The notes: generated by a model from the sequence alone, not told the origin. Positions 6,858 through 13,058 are shown, counted from the first letter of the stretch. The stretch is 15,713 bases of DNA from Acidimicrobiaceae bacterium (GCA_030838245.1 JAUTXB010000305.1:1-15713), one strand, 5' to 3'. Numbers and translations: made by a program.

Positions 6858-7684
6858 GCGGGCGCTCCCGCCCCGGCCAGCGCCCGTTCTCCGGACTCGG
6901 TCGGTGCGTCTGCGACACCGTCGACAGATCCGTCGGTCACCACCGCGTCAGCGACGGCCGGCACAGCCGCCGTTGGCTTCACCAGGTAGACCACCAGGCT
7001 CTTTCCGACCAGCGGATTGAGCACCCGCTCGGTGTACCGGGTCAGCTTGGGCGCCTTGACGATGTCCCAGACCAAGAGGCGATGGTACGCAGCCACGGCT
7101 GGGTGGTCGTCCTTCGTCGGGCCGACCAGACAGCGCAGCCACCAGTACGGCGCGTGCAGGCCGTGGGCGTGATGGCTGCCCATCACCGTCATGCCGGTGC
7201 GCTCCAGTCGTGCCACCAGCTCTCGGTAGCGGTAGATGCGCACATGGCCGCCGGGCACATTGTGGTACTCGTCGGACAGGGCCCAGTTCACGAACTCGGG
7301 CCCACAGCGCGGAACGGTGATCGCCATCGATCCACCGGGACGGAGGACGCGGGCCAGCTCGGCTATGGCCACGTGGTCGTCGGGGATGTGCTCCAGCACC
7401 TCGGAGGCGATGACCCGGTCGAACGCCCCGTCCTCGAAAGGAAGCCGCAGCGCATCGCCGCGCACCGCGCCGACCCTGGCCGTCTCGGGATCCAGCTCGC
7501 CCGCTTCGTACATGGCACCAAATGTGTCCTGGACCTGGCGCACTTCGTCGGCGCCGGCGTCGAAGGCCACCACCTCGGCTCCGAGACGAGCCGCTTGATA
7601 GGCATGGCGCCCGAACCCGCAACCCAGGTCGAGGACGCGATCCCCGGGAGCGACACCGAGCTTTCCGTAGTCGACGGTCAGCAT
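6854..7684 (-). CDS. Class I SAM-dependent methyltransferase (Methyltransf_11-like)
   Basis: A 276-aa cytosolic methyltransferase. Motif I VLDLGCGFG (17-25) binds SAM and FDAG (41-44) holds the acidic residue expected to bind the ribose. GDALRLPFEDGAFDRVIASEVLEHIPD and ARVLRPGGSMAITVP complete the fold. The middle region (DEYHNVPGGHVRIYRYREL and HGLHAPYWWLRC) is probably the acceptor site and resembles sugar or lipid methyltransferases only in general. Residues after about 238 are a low-complexity Ala/Val/Asp tail. The gene sits between a glycosyltransferase whose last 7 nt it overlaps (ATGCTGA at 7684-7678) and the toroid gene whose start it overlaps by 4 nt. All three are therefore very likely one transcript and one pathway. 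The substrate is inferred to be a glycan or glycolipid and is not shown. Confidence 0.88.
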   Translation of the reverse strand: MLTVDYGKLGVAPGDRVLDLGCGFGRHAYQAARLGAEVVAFDAGADEVRQVQDTFGAMYEAGELDPETARVGAVRGDALRLPFEDGAFDRVIASEVLEHIPDDHVAIAELARVLRPGGSMAITVPRCGPEFVNWALSDEYHNVPGGHVRIYRYRELVARLERTGMTVMGSHHAHGLHAPYWWLRCLVGPTKDDHPAVAAYHRLLVWDIVKAPKLTRYTERVLNPLVGKSLVVYLVKPTAAVPAVADAVVTDGSVDGVADAPTESGERALAGAGAPA

Positions 7685-9114
7685 GCCACCGTCTCCGTCG
7701 GTCCGGTGGGGTCAACATCCATCGGCTCTGTCGGAGTGCCGTCACCAGCCAGGGTTGCCGCTGGGACGGTGGGCTCAGCCGGGGCGGCGTCGGCGTTCTC
7801 GGCCATGAGCGCCTGGTACTGCTCGACGGTGCCCCGCGCCGTGACCTCCCAGGTGAAACGGCCGAGCACCCGCTGCCGCCCGGCGTCACCCAACCTGGTG
7901 CGCAGGTCGGGGTCGTCGAGCAGGCGACCGATGGCACCGGCCAGGGCGCCGGGATCGTTCGGCGGCACCAGCAAGCCGGTCTCGCCGTCGGTGCCGACCA
8001 CCTCGGGCAACGCACCACCGGTGGTGGCCACCACCGGAACGCCGCAGGCCATGGCCTCGATGGCCGGGAGCGAGAACCCCTCGTACAACGACGGCACCAC
8101 CGCTACCTGAGCCTGCCCGTAGTTCCGGGCCAGCTCCTCGTCGCTGATGCCCGTCACGCAGTGGACGATGGGGGCCAGGTCGAGCCGTTCAATGGCACGC
8201 GCCACGCGGCCGTCGGGGCGCGGGCTGCCGATCACCACCAACTCGATGTCTCGTTCGGTGCGCAACTTGGCCACCGCTTCGAGCAGGGGGACCAGGCCCT
8301 TCATGGGCACGTCGGAGGACGAGGTGACCATCAGGCGACCGGGGATCGGCTTCACATCTGCTTGCGGCCGGAACACGGTGTGGTCCACCCCTACGGGCAC
8401 CACGGTCATGCGGGACGACTCCACCCCCATCTGAGCGGCGATGTCGGTCTTGGACGACTCGGACACCGTGATGATGCGCGGGAGCTCCCGCGAGACCCGG
8501 ACCTGCATGCGCAGAAAACCGAACCAGCGGCGGGTGGTGAACCGCTGCCAGGGATTGGTGGAGTGGCTCAGAGCCAACTGTCGGTCGACGGTGATGGGGT
8601 GGTGGAGCGTGGTCACCAGCGGCCAGCCGTCCTCCAGCATGCCGATCATGCCGTTCCCCATGCACTGGTTGTCGTGGACCAGGTCGAACTCGTCCCGGCG
8701 CTGGGCCAGCAGTCGTCGGGCCCGGAGGCTGAACGTCCACGGCTCAGGGAACCCCGCCGTGCACATGACCCCGAACTCCAAGGCGTCGATGGAGCTGGTG
8801 AACTCCTTCGGCCAGGGGATCCGGAAGGGGTCGGGCTCACGGTAGAGGTCGAGGCTCGGTACCGGCGTGAAGCCGACGCCCTCGTCCACTTCCGGCCACG
8901 GTTGGCCGGCGAAGACCTCGACCGAGTGGCCCAGCTTGACCAGTTCCCGCGACAGGTGGCGGGTGTAGACACCCTGGCCGCCACAGCGGGGATTCCCCCG
9001 GTAGACGAGGAAGGCGATCCGGAGCCCGCCCGGGGCGGGCGGAGCGGGGAGGATCCGGTCGGGAACTGACCGTTGGGTAACCGAGGAGCGCTGTCGAAAA
9101 CCGAATTTAGGCAC
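7678..9114 (-). CDS. GT4-family glycosyltransferase
   Basis: A retaining GT-B glycosyltransferase (family 4) of about 478 aa that transfers a sugar from a nucleotide donor to an unknown acceptor at the cytosolic side of the membrane. The N-terminal Rossmann domain opens RIAFLVYRGNPRCGGQGVY, with the Gly-rich acceptor/donor loop. The C-terminal domain has VVPVGVDHTVFRP, VTSSSDVPMKGL and the signature SLYEGFSLPAIEAMACGVP, whose two Glu residues (E-x7-E) contact the donor. A disordered Ala/Pro/Thr/Glu-rich tail of about 40 residues follows. The frame is open up to a TTG at 9120, but I prefer GTG 9114, two codons later; neither has a strong Shine-Dalgarno site. A 10-codon upstream frame ends across the GTG. 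It is the first gene of the overlapping GT-methyltransferase-toroid operon. Confidence 0.9.
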   Translation of the reverse strand: MPKFGFRQRSSVTQRSVPDRILPAPPAPGGLRIAFLVYRGNPRCGGQGVYTRHLSRELVKLGHSVEVFAGQPWPEVDEGVGFTPVPSLDLYREPDPFRIPWPKEFTSSIDALEFGVMCTAGFPEPWTFSLRARRLLAQRRDEFDLVHDNQCMGNGMIGMLEDGWPLVTTLHHPITVDRQLALSHSTNPWQRFTTRRWFGFLRMQVRVSRELPRIITVSESSKTDIAAQMGVESSRMTVVPVGVDHTVFRPQADVKPIPGRLMVTSSSDVPMKGLVPLLEAVAKLRTERDIELVVIGSPRPDGRVARAIERLDLAPIVHCVTGISDEELARNYGQAQVAVVPSLYEGFSLPAIEAMACGVPVVATTGGALPEVVGTDGETGLLVPPNDPGALAGAIGRLLDDPDLRTRLGDAGRQRVLGRFTWEVTARGTVEQYQALMAENADAAPAEPTVPAATLAGDGTPTEPMDVDPTGPTETVAC

Positions 9115-9139
9115 GGGCAAGCCCGTCGACAGCGCTCAT
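9107..9139 (-). CDS. Possible 10-codon leader peptide overlapping the glycosyltransferase start
   Basis: On the minus strand an ATG at 9139 opens a frame encoding MSAVDGLARA and ending in TAA at 9109-9107. This stop lies just past the glycosyltransferase GTG at 9114-9112, so ribosomes finishing here could restart at that GTG. An upstream GGAGG (9155-9151) could serve the ATG, but it pairs with CCTCC (9145-9141) in a small hairpin with a 5-nt loop. The frame is short and could be chance. Confidence 0.25.
   Translation of the reverse strand: MSAVDGLARA
9113..9126. repeat. Palindrome over the glycosyltransferase start codon
   Basis: ACGGGC-AA-GCCCGT is a perfect inverted repeat with 6-nt arms that covers both candidate start codons (TTG 9120, GTG 9114). 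In RNA it could partly sequester initiation; in DNA it could be a protein-binding site. Function is not shown. Confidence 0.35.
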
Positions 9140-9188
9140 AGGAGGGAAAGCCTCCCCCGGCCAGGGCCTTCGGCGCAAACGCGTTCTA

Positions 9189-9205
9189 GTTTCAGGGTCT
9201 GAAAC
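9189..9205. promoter_or_regulatory. Perfect 17-bp inverted repeat, operator candidate
   Basis: GTTTCAGGGTCTGAAAC has 7-nt arms (9189-9195 and 9199-9205) around GGT. It is less GC-rich than its surroundings, which makes the symmetry less likely to be chance, and its size fits a dimeric helix-turn-helix regulator. It is about 75 bp upstream of the glycosyltransferase start. No regulator gene is in the window. Confidence 0.45.
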
Positions 9206-9344
9206 CGACCCCTCCGAGGGCGGTCCCGCCCACCGGGAACAGGATGGATCTTCCCACCTCCTTCCCGCCACCGGGGCCCGTGACCAGCGGAGGGACCGGG
9301 TCGACGGACTGCCTGCGTCCCAGGCCGGGCCGTGGGACTTGCCG

Positions 9345-9398
9345 GTTCGGTCACCGAACATTCACCCTGGAACGGGAACGTTCACCTGCCGAAGGTGC
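9345..9398. promoter_or_regulatory. Cluster of palindromes and a direct repeat upstream of the metal operon
   Basis: Three elements abut. GTTCGGTCACCGAAC (9345-9359) is a perfect inverted repeat with 6-nt arms. GAACATTCACC (9356-9366) and GAACGTTCACC (9376-9386) are direct copies differing at one base, spaced exactly 20 bp, about two helical turns; the second contains the perfect palindrome GAACGTTC. CACCT-GCCGA-AGGTG (9384-9398) is a further inverted repeat. The arrangement suggests tandem dimer sites on one face of the helix. It lies 158-211 bp before the GTG of the MgtE-domain gene. Confidence 0.5.
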
Positions 9399-9543
9399 CT
9401 AGGGGACCGTCTGACGGGGTAGCGTCGCTCAACACCGTGATTCGTGTCGACAACCGAGTCGAATGGCTTCCCGGTTGGCTCGGCCACACGCCCGAATCGA
9501 TAACTCGATGGCATCCCAGCCCAATAGTTTCAAGCCAGTTCGT

Positions 9544-9549
9544 TACAGT
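9544..9549 (+). promoter_or_regulatory. -10 box setting the start of the MgtE-domain gene (leaderless)
   Basis: TACAGT is followed by GCCGAT and then GTG at 9556. The 6-nt gap and GTG start match the kinase promoter at 1724-1729 on the other strand. This supports a leaderless start at 9556 rather than the in-frame ATGs at 9463 or 9508. Confidence 0.5.
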
Positions 9550-9555
9550 GCCGAT

Positions 9556-10845
9556 GTGCACCTGTCCGTCTTGTTGGGTCATCCACTGTTCTCGCCTACC
9601 GACGAGGGCGTTGGCAAGGTCGATGATGTCATCGTCCGCTTGCGAGGAGAGGACTACCCCGTGGTGACAGGACTGGTGGCCAAGGTAGGCGGCCGACGGG
9701 TGTTCGTGCCGATCGAACGGATGGCGGAATTGAGCGAACAGCGCATCGCGCTGGCCAAGTCCAAGGTCGACCTTCGGGGGTTCGAGCGCCGCGACGGCGA
9801 GGTCCTGTTGCGCGAGGACATCCTGGGCCATCGGCTCATCGATGTCGCCGACGCCGAGCTGGTCAGGGCTTGGGACGTCGAGCTCCGAGCCAGTGACGAG
9901 GGTTGGGTCGTGTCGTGCCTGGATACGCGCCGTCCCGCTCGGCTGTTCGGCCTCATCCGGACTTCGGCCGGACATCCGTGCCAGGACTGGAAGGCCTTCG
10001 AGCCACTCATCGGCCATACGCCGAGCGTCCGGGCCAGGGCCAGCTTTGGCCGGGTGGTCAAGCTGAAGCCGGCACAGATCGCCGACCTGCTCGAGGACGC
10101 GTCACATACCGAGGGCGAGGAGATCCTCGACGTCGTCCACGCCGACCCTGAGCTGGAGGCCGACGTATTCGAGGAGCTCGACCCCGACATCGCCAACCGG
10201 CTGTTCGGGGACAAGACCGACCTCGAGGTGGCCGACGTCATCGCTCATATGCGAGCCGACGATGCGGCCGACGCCATCGCCGAGCTCCCCCAGGGGCGCC
10301 GACAGAAGGTCCTCGACCTGCTCCCACCGGGTACGCGCACGAAAGTGATGACCCTCCTCGGCTTCAATGCCGCCAGTGCCGGGGGGATCATGGGCGTCGA
10401 CTTCCTGACCGCACCCAAGGACGCCCTCGTCGACGAAGCCCTGCGGCGTATCCGCCTGGCCGAGAACGTGCAGCCCGAGGCCCTCATCACCATGCACGCC
10501 GTGGATTCGGCCAACCGGTTGTTCGGGACGGTCAGCGTCATCGGGCTCCTCCAAGCCGATCCCGAATCGCGCCTACTCGACATCGTCGACGACGATCCGG
10601 TACGGGTCACCGCGACCGCCGATGTCGTCGACGTGACCCTTCTCATGGCCGACTACAACCTGATGACCGTCCCCGTCGTCGACGACGACAACCAGCTGCT
10701 CGGCGTGATCACCGTCGACGACATACTCGAGGCGACGATCCCCGAGGACTGGCGACGTCGAGAACCCCCGCCCCATCCCGAATCCGCGCATACTGATTCG
10801 GAACTCGACAGTACAGCTACCAAACACTCGGAGCCCCGGGGGTAA
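9556..10845 (+). CDS. PRC-barrel / MgtE N-domain / CBS-pair protein, putative Mg2+ sensor
   Basis: A soluble 429-aa cytosolic protein with no membrane segments. Residues ~1-75 (SVLLGHPLFSPTDEGVGKVDDVIV) and ~82-155 look like two PRC-barrel-type units. Residues ~165-270 are an MgtE_N superhelix (LKPAQIADLLED, DVFEELDPDIANRL, ADDAADAIAELP). A CBS pair follows at ~275-395 (AGGIMGVDFLTAPKDALVDEAL, then MTVPVVDDDNQLLGVITVDDILE), and then a polar tail. In MgtE these N and CBS domains bind Mg2+ and close the channel, but here the MgtE membrane domain is missing. The gene lies 2 bp before the Nramp-like permease, so I infer that it regulates that permease. The frame extends upstream to ATGs at 9508 and 9463, but codons 9508-9555 have only about half G/C at third positions, well below the gene body. 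Together with the TACAGT box, this favours GTG 9556. Confidence 0.85.
   Translation: MHLSVLLGHPLFSPTDEGVGKVDDVIVRLRGEDYPVVTGLVAKVGGRRVFVPIERMAELSEQRIALAKSKVDLRGFERRDGEVLLREDILGHRLIDVADAELVRAWDVELRASDEGWVVSCLDTRRPARLFGLIRTSAGHPCQDWKAFEPLIGHTPSVRARASFGRVVKLKPAQIADLLEDASHTEGEEILDVVHADPELEADVFEELDPDIANRLFGDKTDLEVADVIAHMRADDAADAIAELPQGRRQKVLDLLPPGTRTKVMTLLGFNAASAGGIMGVDFLTAPKDALVDEALRRIRLAENVQPEALITMHAVDSANRLFGTVSVIGLLQADPESRLLDIVDDDPVRVTATADVVDVTLLMADYNLMTVPVVDDDNQLLGVITVDDILEATIPEDWRRREPPPHPESAHTDSELDSTATKHSEPRG
10838..10842 (+). promoter_or_regulatory. Ribosome binding site of the Nramp-like gene
   Basis: GGGGG sits at the end of the upstream coding sequence, 5 nt before the ATG at 10848, and includes the last codon before the TAA at 10843-10845. 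The overlap of site and stop implies coupled translation of the sensor-like protein and the permease. Confidence 0.5.
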
Positions 10846-10847
10846 CC

Positions 10848-12812
10848 ATGACGGACCGACCAGCCGCCACGGGTGCCACCGGGGCGGCCGATTCGTCACG
10901 CCCGGACAAGACTCCCGAAACCCAACCACCGGCCGTCGGTGGCCCGGGTCCGGTTGATTCGCCACCCCAGGACAAGACTCCCGAAACCCACCCACCGCCT
11001 GCAGGCGCCCCCGGTCCGGCCGATTCGTCACGCCCGGACAAGACTCCCGAAACCCAACCACCGGCCGTCGGTGGCCCGGGTCCGGTTGATTCGCCACCCC
11101 AGGACAAGACTCCCGAAACCGACCCACCGCCTGCAGGCGCCCCCAGTCCGGCAACCTCGCCATCTCCGGACAAGAGCGCCGGCAATCAACTCCAAGCTCC
11201 GGCCTCGGCCGTGCTCGATTCAGCTCACCTGGGCGATATCGAGGGCGCCCTCGGGCGAGTCTCGGTGGGAGACATCGGCGAACGCCATAGCTGGCGGAAG
11301 CGGCTCCTCACCTTCGCCGCCATCGCCGGGCCCGGCCTCATCGTCATGGTCGGCGACAACGACGCCGGCGGTGTGTCCACCTACGCCCAGGCCGGCCAGA
11401 ACTACCACACCAGCCTGCTGTGGGTCCTGCTCTTGCTCATCCCCGTCCTGATCGTGAACCAGGAGATGGTCGTTCGCCTCGGCGCCGTCACCGGAGTCGG
11501 TCACGCCCGCCTGATCAACGAACGATTCGGGAGAGGCTGGGGCTGGTTCAGCGTCGGCGACCTGTTCATCCTCAATTTCCTCACCATCGTCACCGAGTTC
11601 ATCGGAATCTCGCTCGCTGCATCCTATGCCGGCATTTCGGAGTACATCGCCGTGCCCACAGCAGCAGTGGCCCTCGTCGCCATCATGGCCTCGGGCAGCT
11701 TTCGACGGTGGGAACGAGCCATGTTCGTCTTCATCGCCATCAGCCTGGTCCAGGTTCCGATGTTCTTCCTGTCTCAACCCCAATGGGGGACGATCGGGCG
11801 CAACTTCGTCATACCTGGCGTTCACGGCGGCGTCACGTCCGCTGCCGTCTTGCTCATCATCGCCATCGTCGGCACCACGGTTGCGCCTTGGCAGCTGTTC
11901 TTCCAACAGTCCAACATCGTCGACAAGCGAATCACCCCTAGGTTCATCAGCTACGAACGAGCCGACACTGTCATGGGCTCAATCGTCGTGGTGATCGGTG
12001 CCGTCTGCAACATGGTCGACGCCGAGTACGCCGCCCGGGGCACCAAGGCATTTGGCAACTTCACCAACGCTGCCGGCGTCGCCCACCTCCTGGCCCAACA
12101 CAGTCACGCCTTGGGAACACTGTTTGCGATCCTCTTGTTCGACGCCAGCATTCTCGGCGCCGCCGCCGTCACCCTGTCGACCAGCTACGCCTTCGGCGAT
12201 GTCTTCGGCATCCGCCACTCGCTCCATCGGGGGTTCAAGGAGGCCAAGCAGTTCTACCTCAGCTACATGGCCATGGTCGTTGTCGCAGCCGCCATCGTGT
12301 TGATCCCCCACGCCCCGCTCGGCCTGATCACTACCGTTGTCCAAGCCCTCGCCGGACTCCTCCTCCCGTCGGCCGCGGTCTTTCTCCTGCTGTTGTGCAA
12401 CGACCGAGAAGTGCTCGGCCCATGGATCAACCCGAAGTGGCTCAACATGGTCGCCTCCATGATCATCGGTGTGCTGCTCATCCTCTCGGGCATCCTCATG
12501 GCCACGACGCTCTTCCCCCACATCAATGTCATCGGTGTCGCGATTGGCATCACCATTGCCCTCGTCGCCGCCGGCGTCATCGTCGCGATCGTGCTGCGCA
12601 TCCTGGCTCGGCGAAGCGGTCAGCCCAGCATCGCCCCTGCCCCGAAGATGGGCGAGATCGAAAAGCTCTCGTGGCGGATGCCGCCCCTCGCTCTGCTCAA
12701 ACCGGTCAAATGGTCGCCCGGACTCCGGGTCGGCATCCTTTCGCTTCGCGCCTATTTGGTCGTCAGCGCCGTACTCCTGATCGTCAAGGCTGTGCAGCTC
12801 GGGGGAGGCTGA
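10848..12812 (+). CDS. Divergent Nramp (SLC11)-like metal ion permease with repeat-bearing N-terminal tail
   Basis: A 654-aa membrane protein with about 11 helices from residue ~155 onward. The Nramp fold is recognisable in TM1, GPGLIVMVGDNDAGGVSTYAQAG (161-183), and TM6, IVGTTVAPWQLFFQQSNIVDKR (340-361). Against canonical Nramp the TM1 D-P-G-N becomes Asp172-Ala-Gly-Gly175, which keeps the Asp but loses the Asn. In TM6, A-T-V-M-P-H becomes Thr343-Thr-Val-Ala346-Pro-Trp, which loses the Met that favours Mn2+/Fe2+. Loss of Met is known for Nramp-related Mg2+ transporters, so a hard cation such as Mg2+ is my inference. Residues 1-150 are a Pro/Thr/Asp-rich cytosolic tail, unusual for the family, containing four 22-aa repeats. 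The MgtE-domain gene is 2 bp upstream. The ATG at 10848 has a GGGGG site; a start after the repeats is possible but nothing points to one. Confidence 0.88.
   Translation: MTDRPAATGATGAADSSRPDKTPETQPPAVGGPGPVDSPPQDKTPETHPPPAGAPGPADSSRPDKTPETQPPAVGGPGPVDSPPQDKTPETDPPPAGAPSPATSPSPDKSAGNQLQAPASAVLDSAHLGDIEGALGRVSVGDIGERHSWRKRLLTFAAIAGPGLIVMVGDNDAGGVSTYAQAGQNYHTSLLWVLLLLIPVLIVNQEMVVRLGAVTGVGHARLINERFGRGWGWFSVGDLFILNFLTIVTEFIGISLAASYAGISEYIAVPTAAVALVAIMASGSFRRWERAMFVFIAISLVQVPMFFLSQPQWGTIGRNFVIPGVHGGVTSAAVLLIIAIVGTTVAPWQLFFQQSNIVDKRITPRFISYERADTVMGSIVVVIGAVCNMVDAEYAARGTKAFGNFTNAAGVAHLLAQHSHALGTLFAILLFDASILGAAAVTLSTSYAFGDVFGIRHSLHRGFKEAKQFYLSYMAMVVVAAAIVLIPHAPLGLITTVVQALAGLLLPSAAVFLLLLCNDREVLGPWINPKWLNMVASMIIGVLLILSGILMATTLFPHINVIGVAIGITIALVAAGVIVAIVLRILARRSGQPSIAPAPKMGEIEKLSWRMPPLALLKPVKWSPGLRVGILSLRAYLVVSAVLLIVKAVQLGGG
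10887..11150 (+). repeat. Two tandem 132-bp repeats, nearly identical, within the Nramp-like gene
   Basis: Copies at 10887-11018 and 11019-11150 differ at only two bases, CAC to GAC (His to Asp) and GGT to AGT (Gly to Ser). Each encodes 44 residues made of two related 22-residue units, ADSSRPDKTPETQPPAVGG.. and VDSPPQDKTPETHPPPAGA.., so the protein has four units around the shared core DKTPET. The in-frame length and near identity point to recent duplication or ongoing homogenisation. Copy number may vary among strains. Confidence 0.95.
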
Positions 12813-12976
12813 TCCGGGCCAGCCGAGTCGGTTCGAGAAACAGCGCAGTGGGCTCGGGCAGATTCGACGCGGCCTGGTCGGGGCGCCCTCGGTGCAGCCA
12901 GCATCGGGGGCCGCGCCATCACAGTGGACCGGTCAGCCGATGGCCGAGGTCAGTGACGGTGCGTGCAGACGGGAAG

Positions 12977-13039
12977 TTGAAGTGTGCTCCCCGATGTACC
13001 AGGGGTTTCTCCCTGTTTCATCGGCCACACCTCCTTCAT
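12977..13039. other. Long multi-stem hairpin, possible terminator or structured RNA
   Basis: Four nested complementary segments share one axis: TGAAG/CTTCA (12978-12982/13034-13038), GTGTG/CACAC (12982-12986/13026-13030), CCGATG/CATCGG (12991-12996/13019-13024) and CAGGG/CCCTG (13000-13004/13011-13015) with a GTTTCT loop. The two outermost share base 12982. No U-tract follows. It could terminate the upstream operon, be a 5' structured leader, or act as a small RNA; strand is not determined. Confidence 0.45.
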
Positions 13040-13041
13040 TT

Positions 13042-13058
13042 AGGTCCACCTGGGACCT
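13042..13058. promoter_or_regulatory. Inverted repeat upstream of the acyl-CoA dehydrogenase, operator candidate
   Basis: AGGTCC-ACCTG-GGACCT is a perfect inverted repeat with 6-nt arms, about 100 bp before the dehydrogenase ATG and 3 bp after the long hairpin. It could be a TetR-type operator, as is common for fatty-acid and sterol catabolic genes in actinobacteria, or a second terminator hairpin. No regulator gene is adjacent. Confidence 0.4.

Larger units (their letters stand above)
9121..9555. promoter_or_regulatory. Non-coding divergent regulatory region
   Basis: This 435-bp stretch between the divergent glycosyltransferase and MgtE-domain genes has no convincing gene. Open frames through it lack consistent third-position GC bias. 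It holds a cluster of symmetric elements listed separately: 9189-9205, 9345-9359, 9356-9386 and 9384-9398. I looked for an M-box or a yybP-ykoY manganese riboswitch and could not identify either by eye. It should contain the promoters of both flanking operons. Confidence 0.6.

Noticed and set aside
5829..6989. 386-codon open frame on the plus strand opposite the toroid gene
   Set aside because: No recognisable domain, Arg/Gly/Val-rich; shadow of a gene with repeated DG-x-W motifs.
7522..9069. 515-codon open frame on the plus strand opposite the glycosyltransferase
   Set aside because: Low-complexity Gly/His/Arg/Pro translation with no domain; the opposite strand encodes a canonical GT4 enzyme and the start of a methyltransferase.
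9141..9146. GGAGGG as a plus-strand ribosome binding site
   Set aside because: No start codon with a coding frame follows at a usable distance on the plus strand. On the other strand the segment reads CCCTCC, part of a small hairpin.
9356..9386. LexA (SOS) box
   Set aside because: Actinobacterial LexA sites need GAAC-N4-GTTC. Here GAACGTTC has no spacer and the other half is GAACATTC, so the match fails.
9121..9555. M-box or yybP-ykoY metal riboswitch ahead of the metal operon
   Set aside because: I could not find the conserved core of either motif by eye, and the promoter candidate at 9544-9549 would give a leaderless transcript with no room for a riboswitch. A covariance-model search would settle it.
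10848..11160. Repeats as a CRISPR or mobile-element feature
   Set aside because: The copies are directly adjacent, in frame, and encode a continuous Pro-rich tail; there are no spacers, terminal inverted repeats or transposase.
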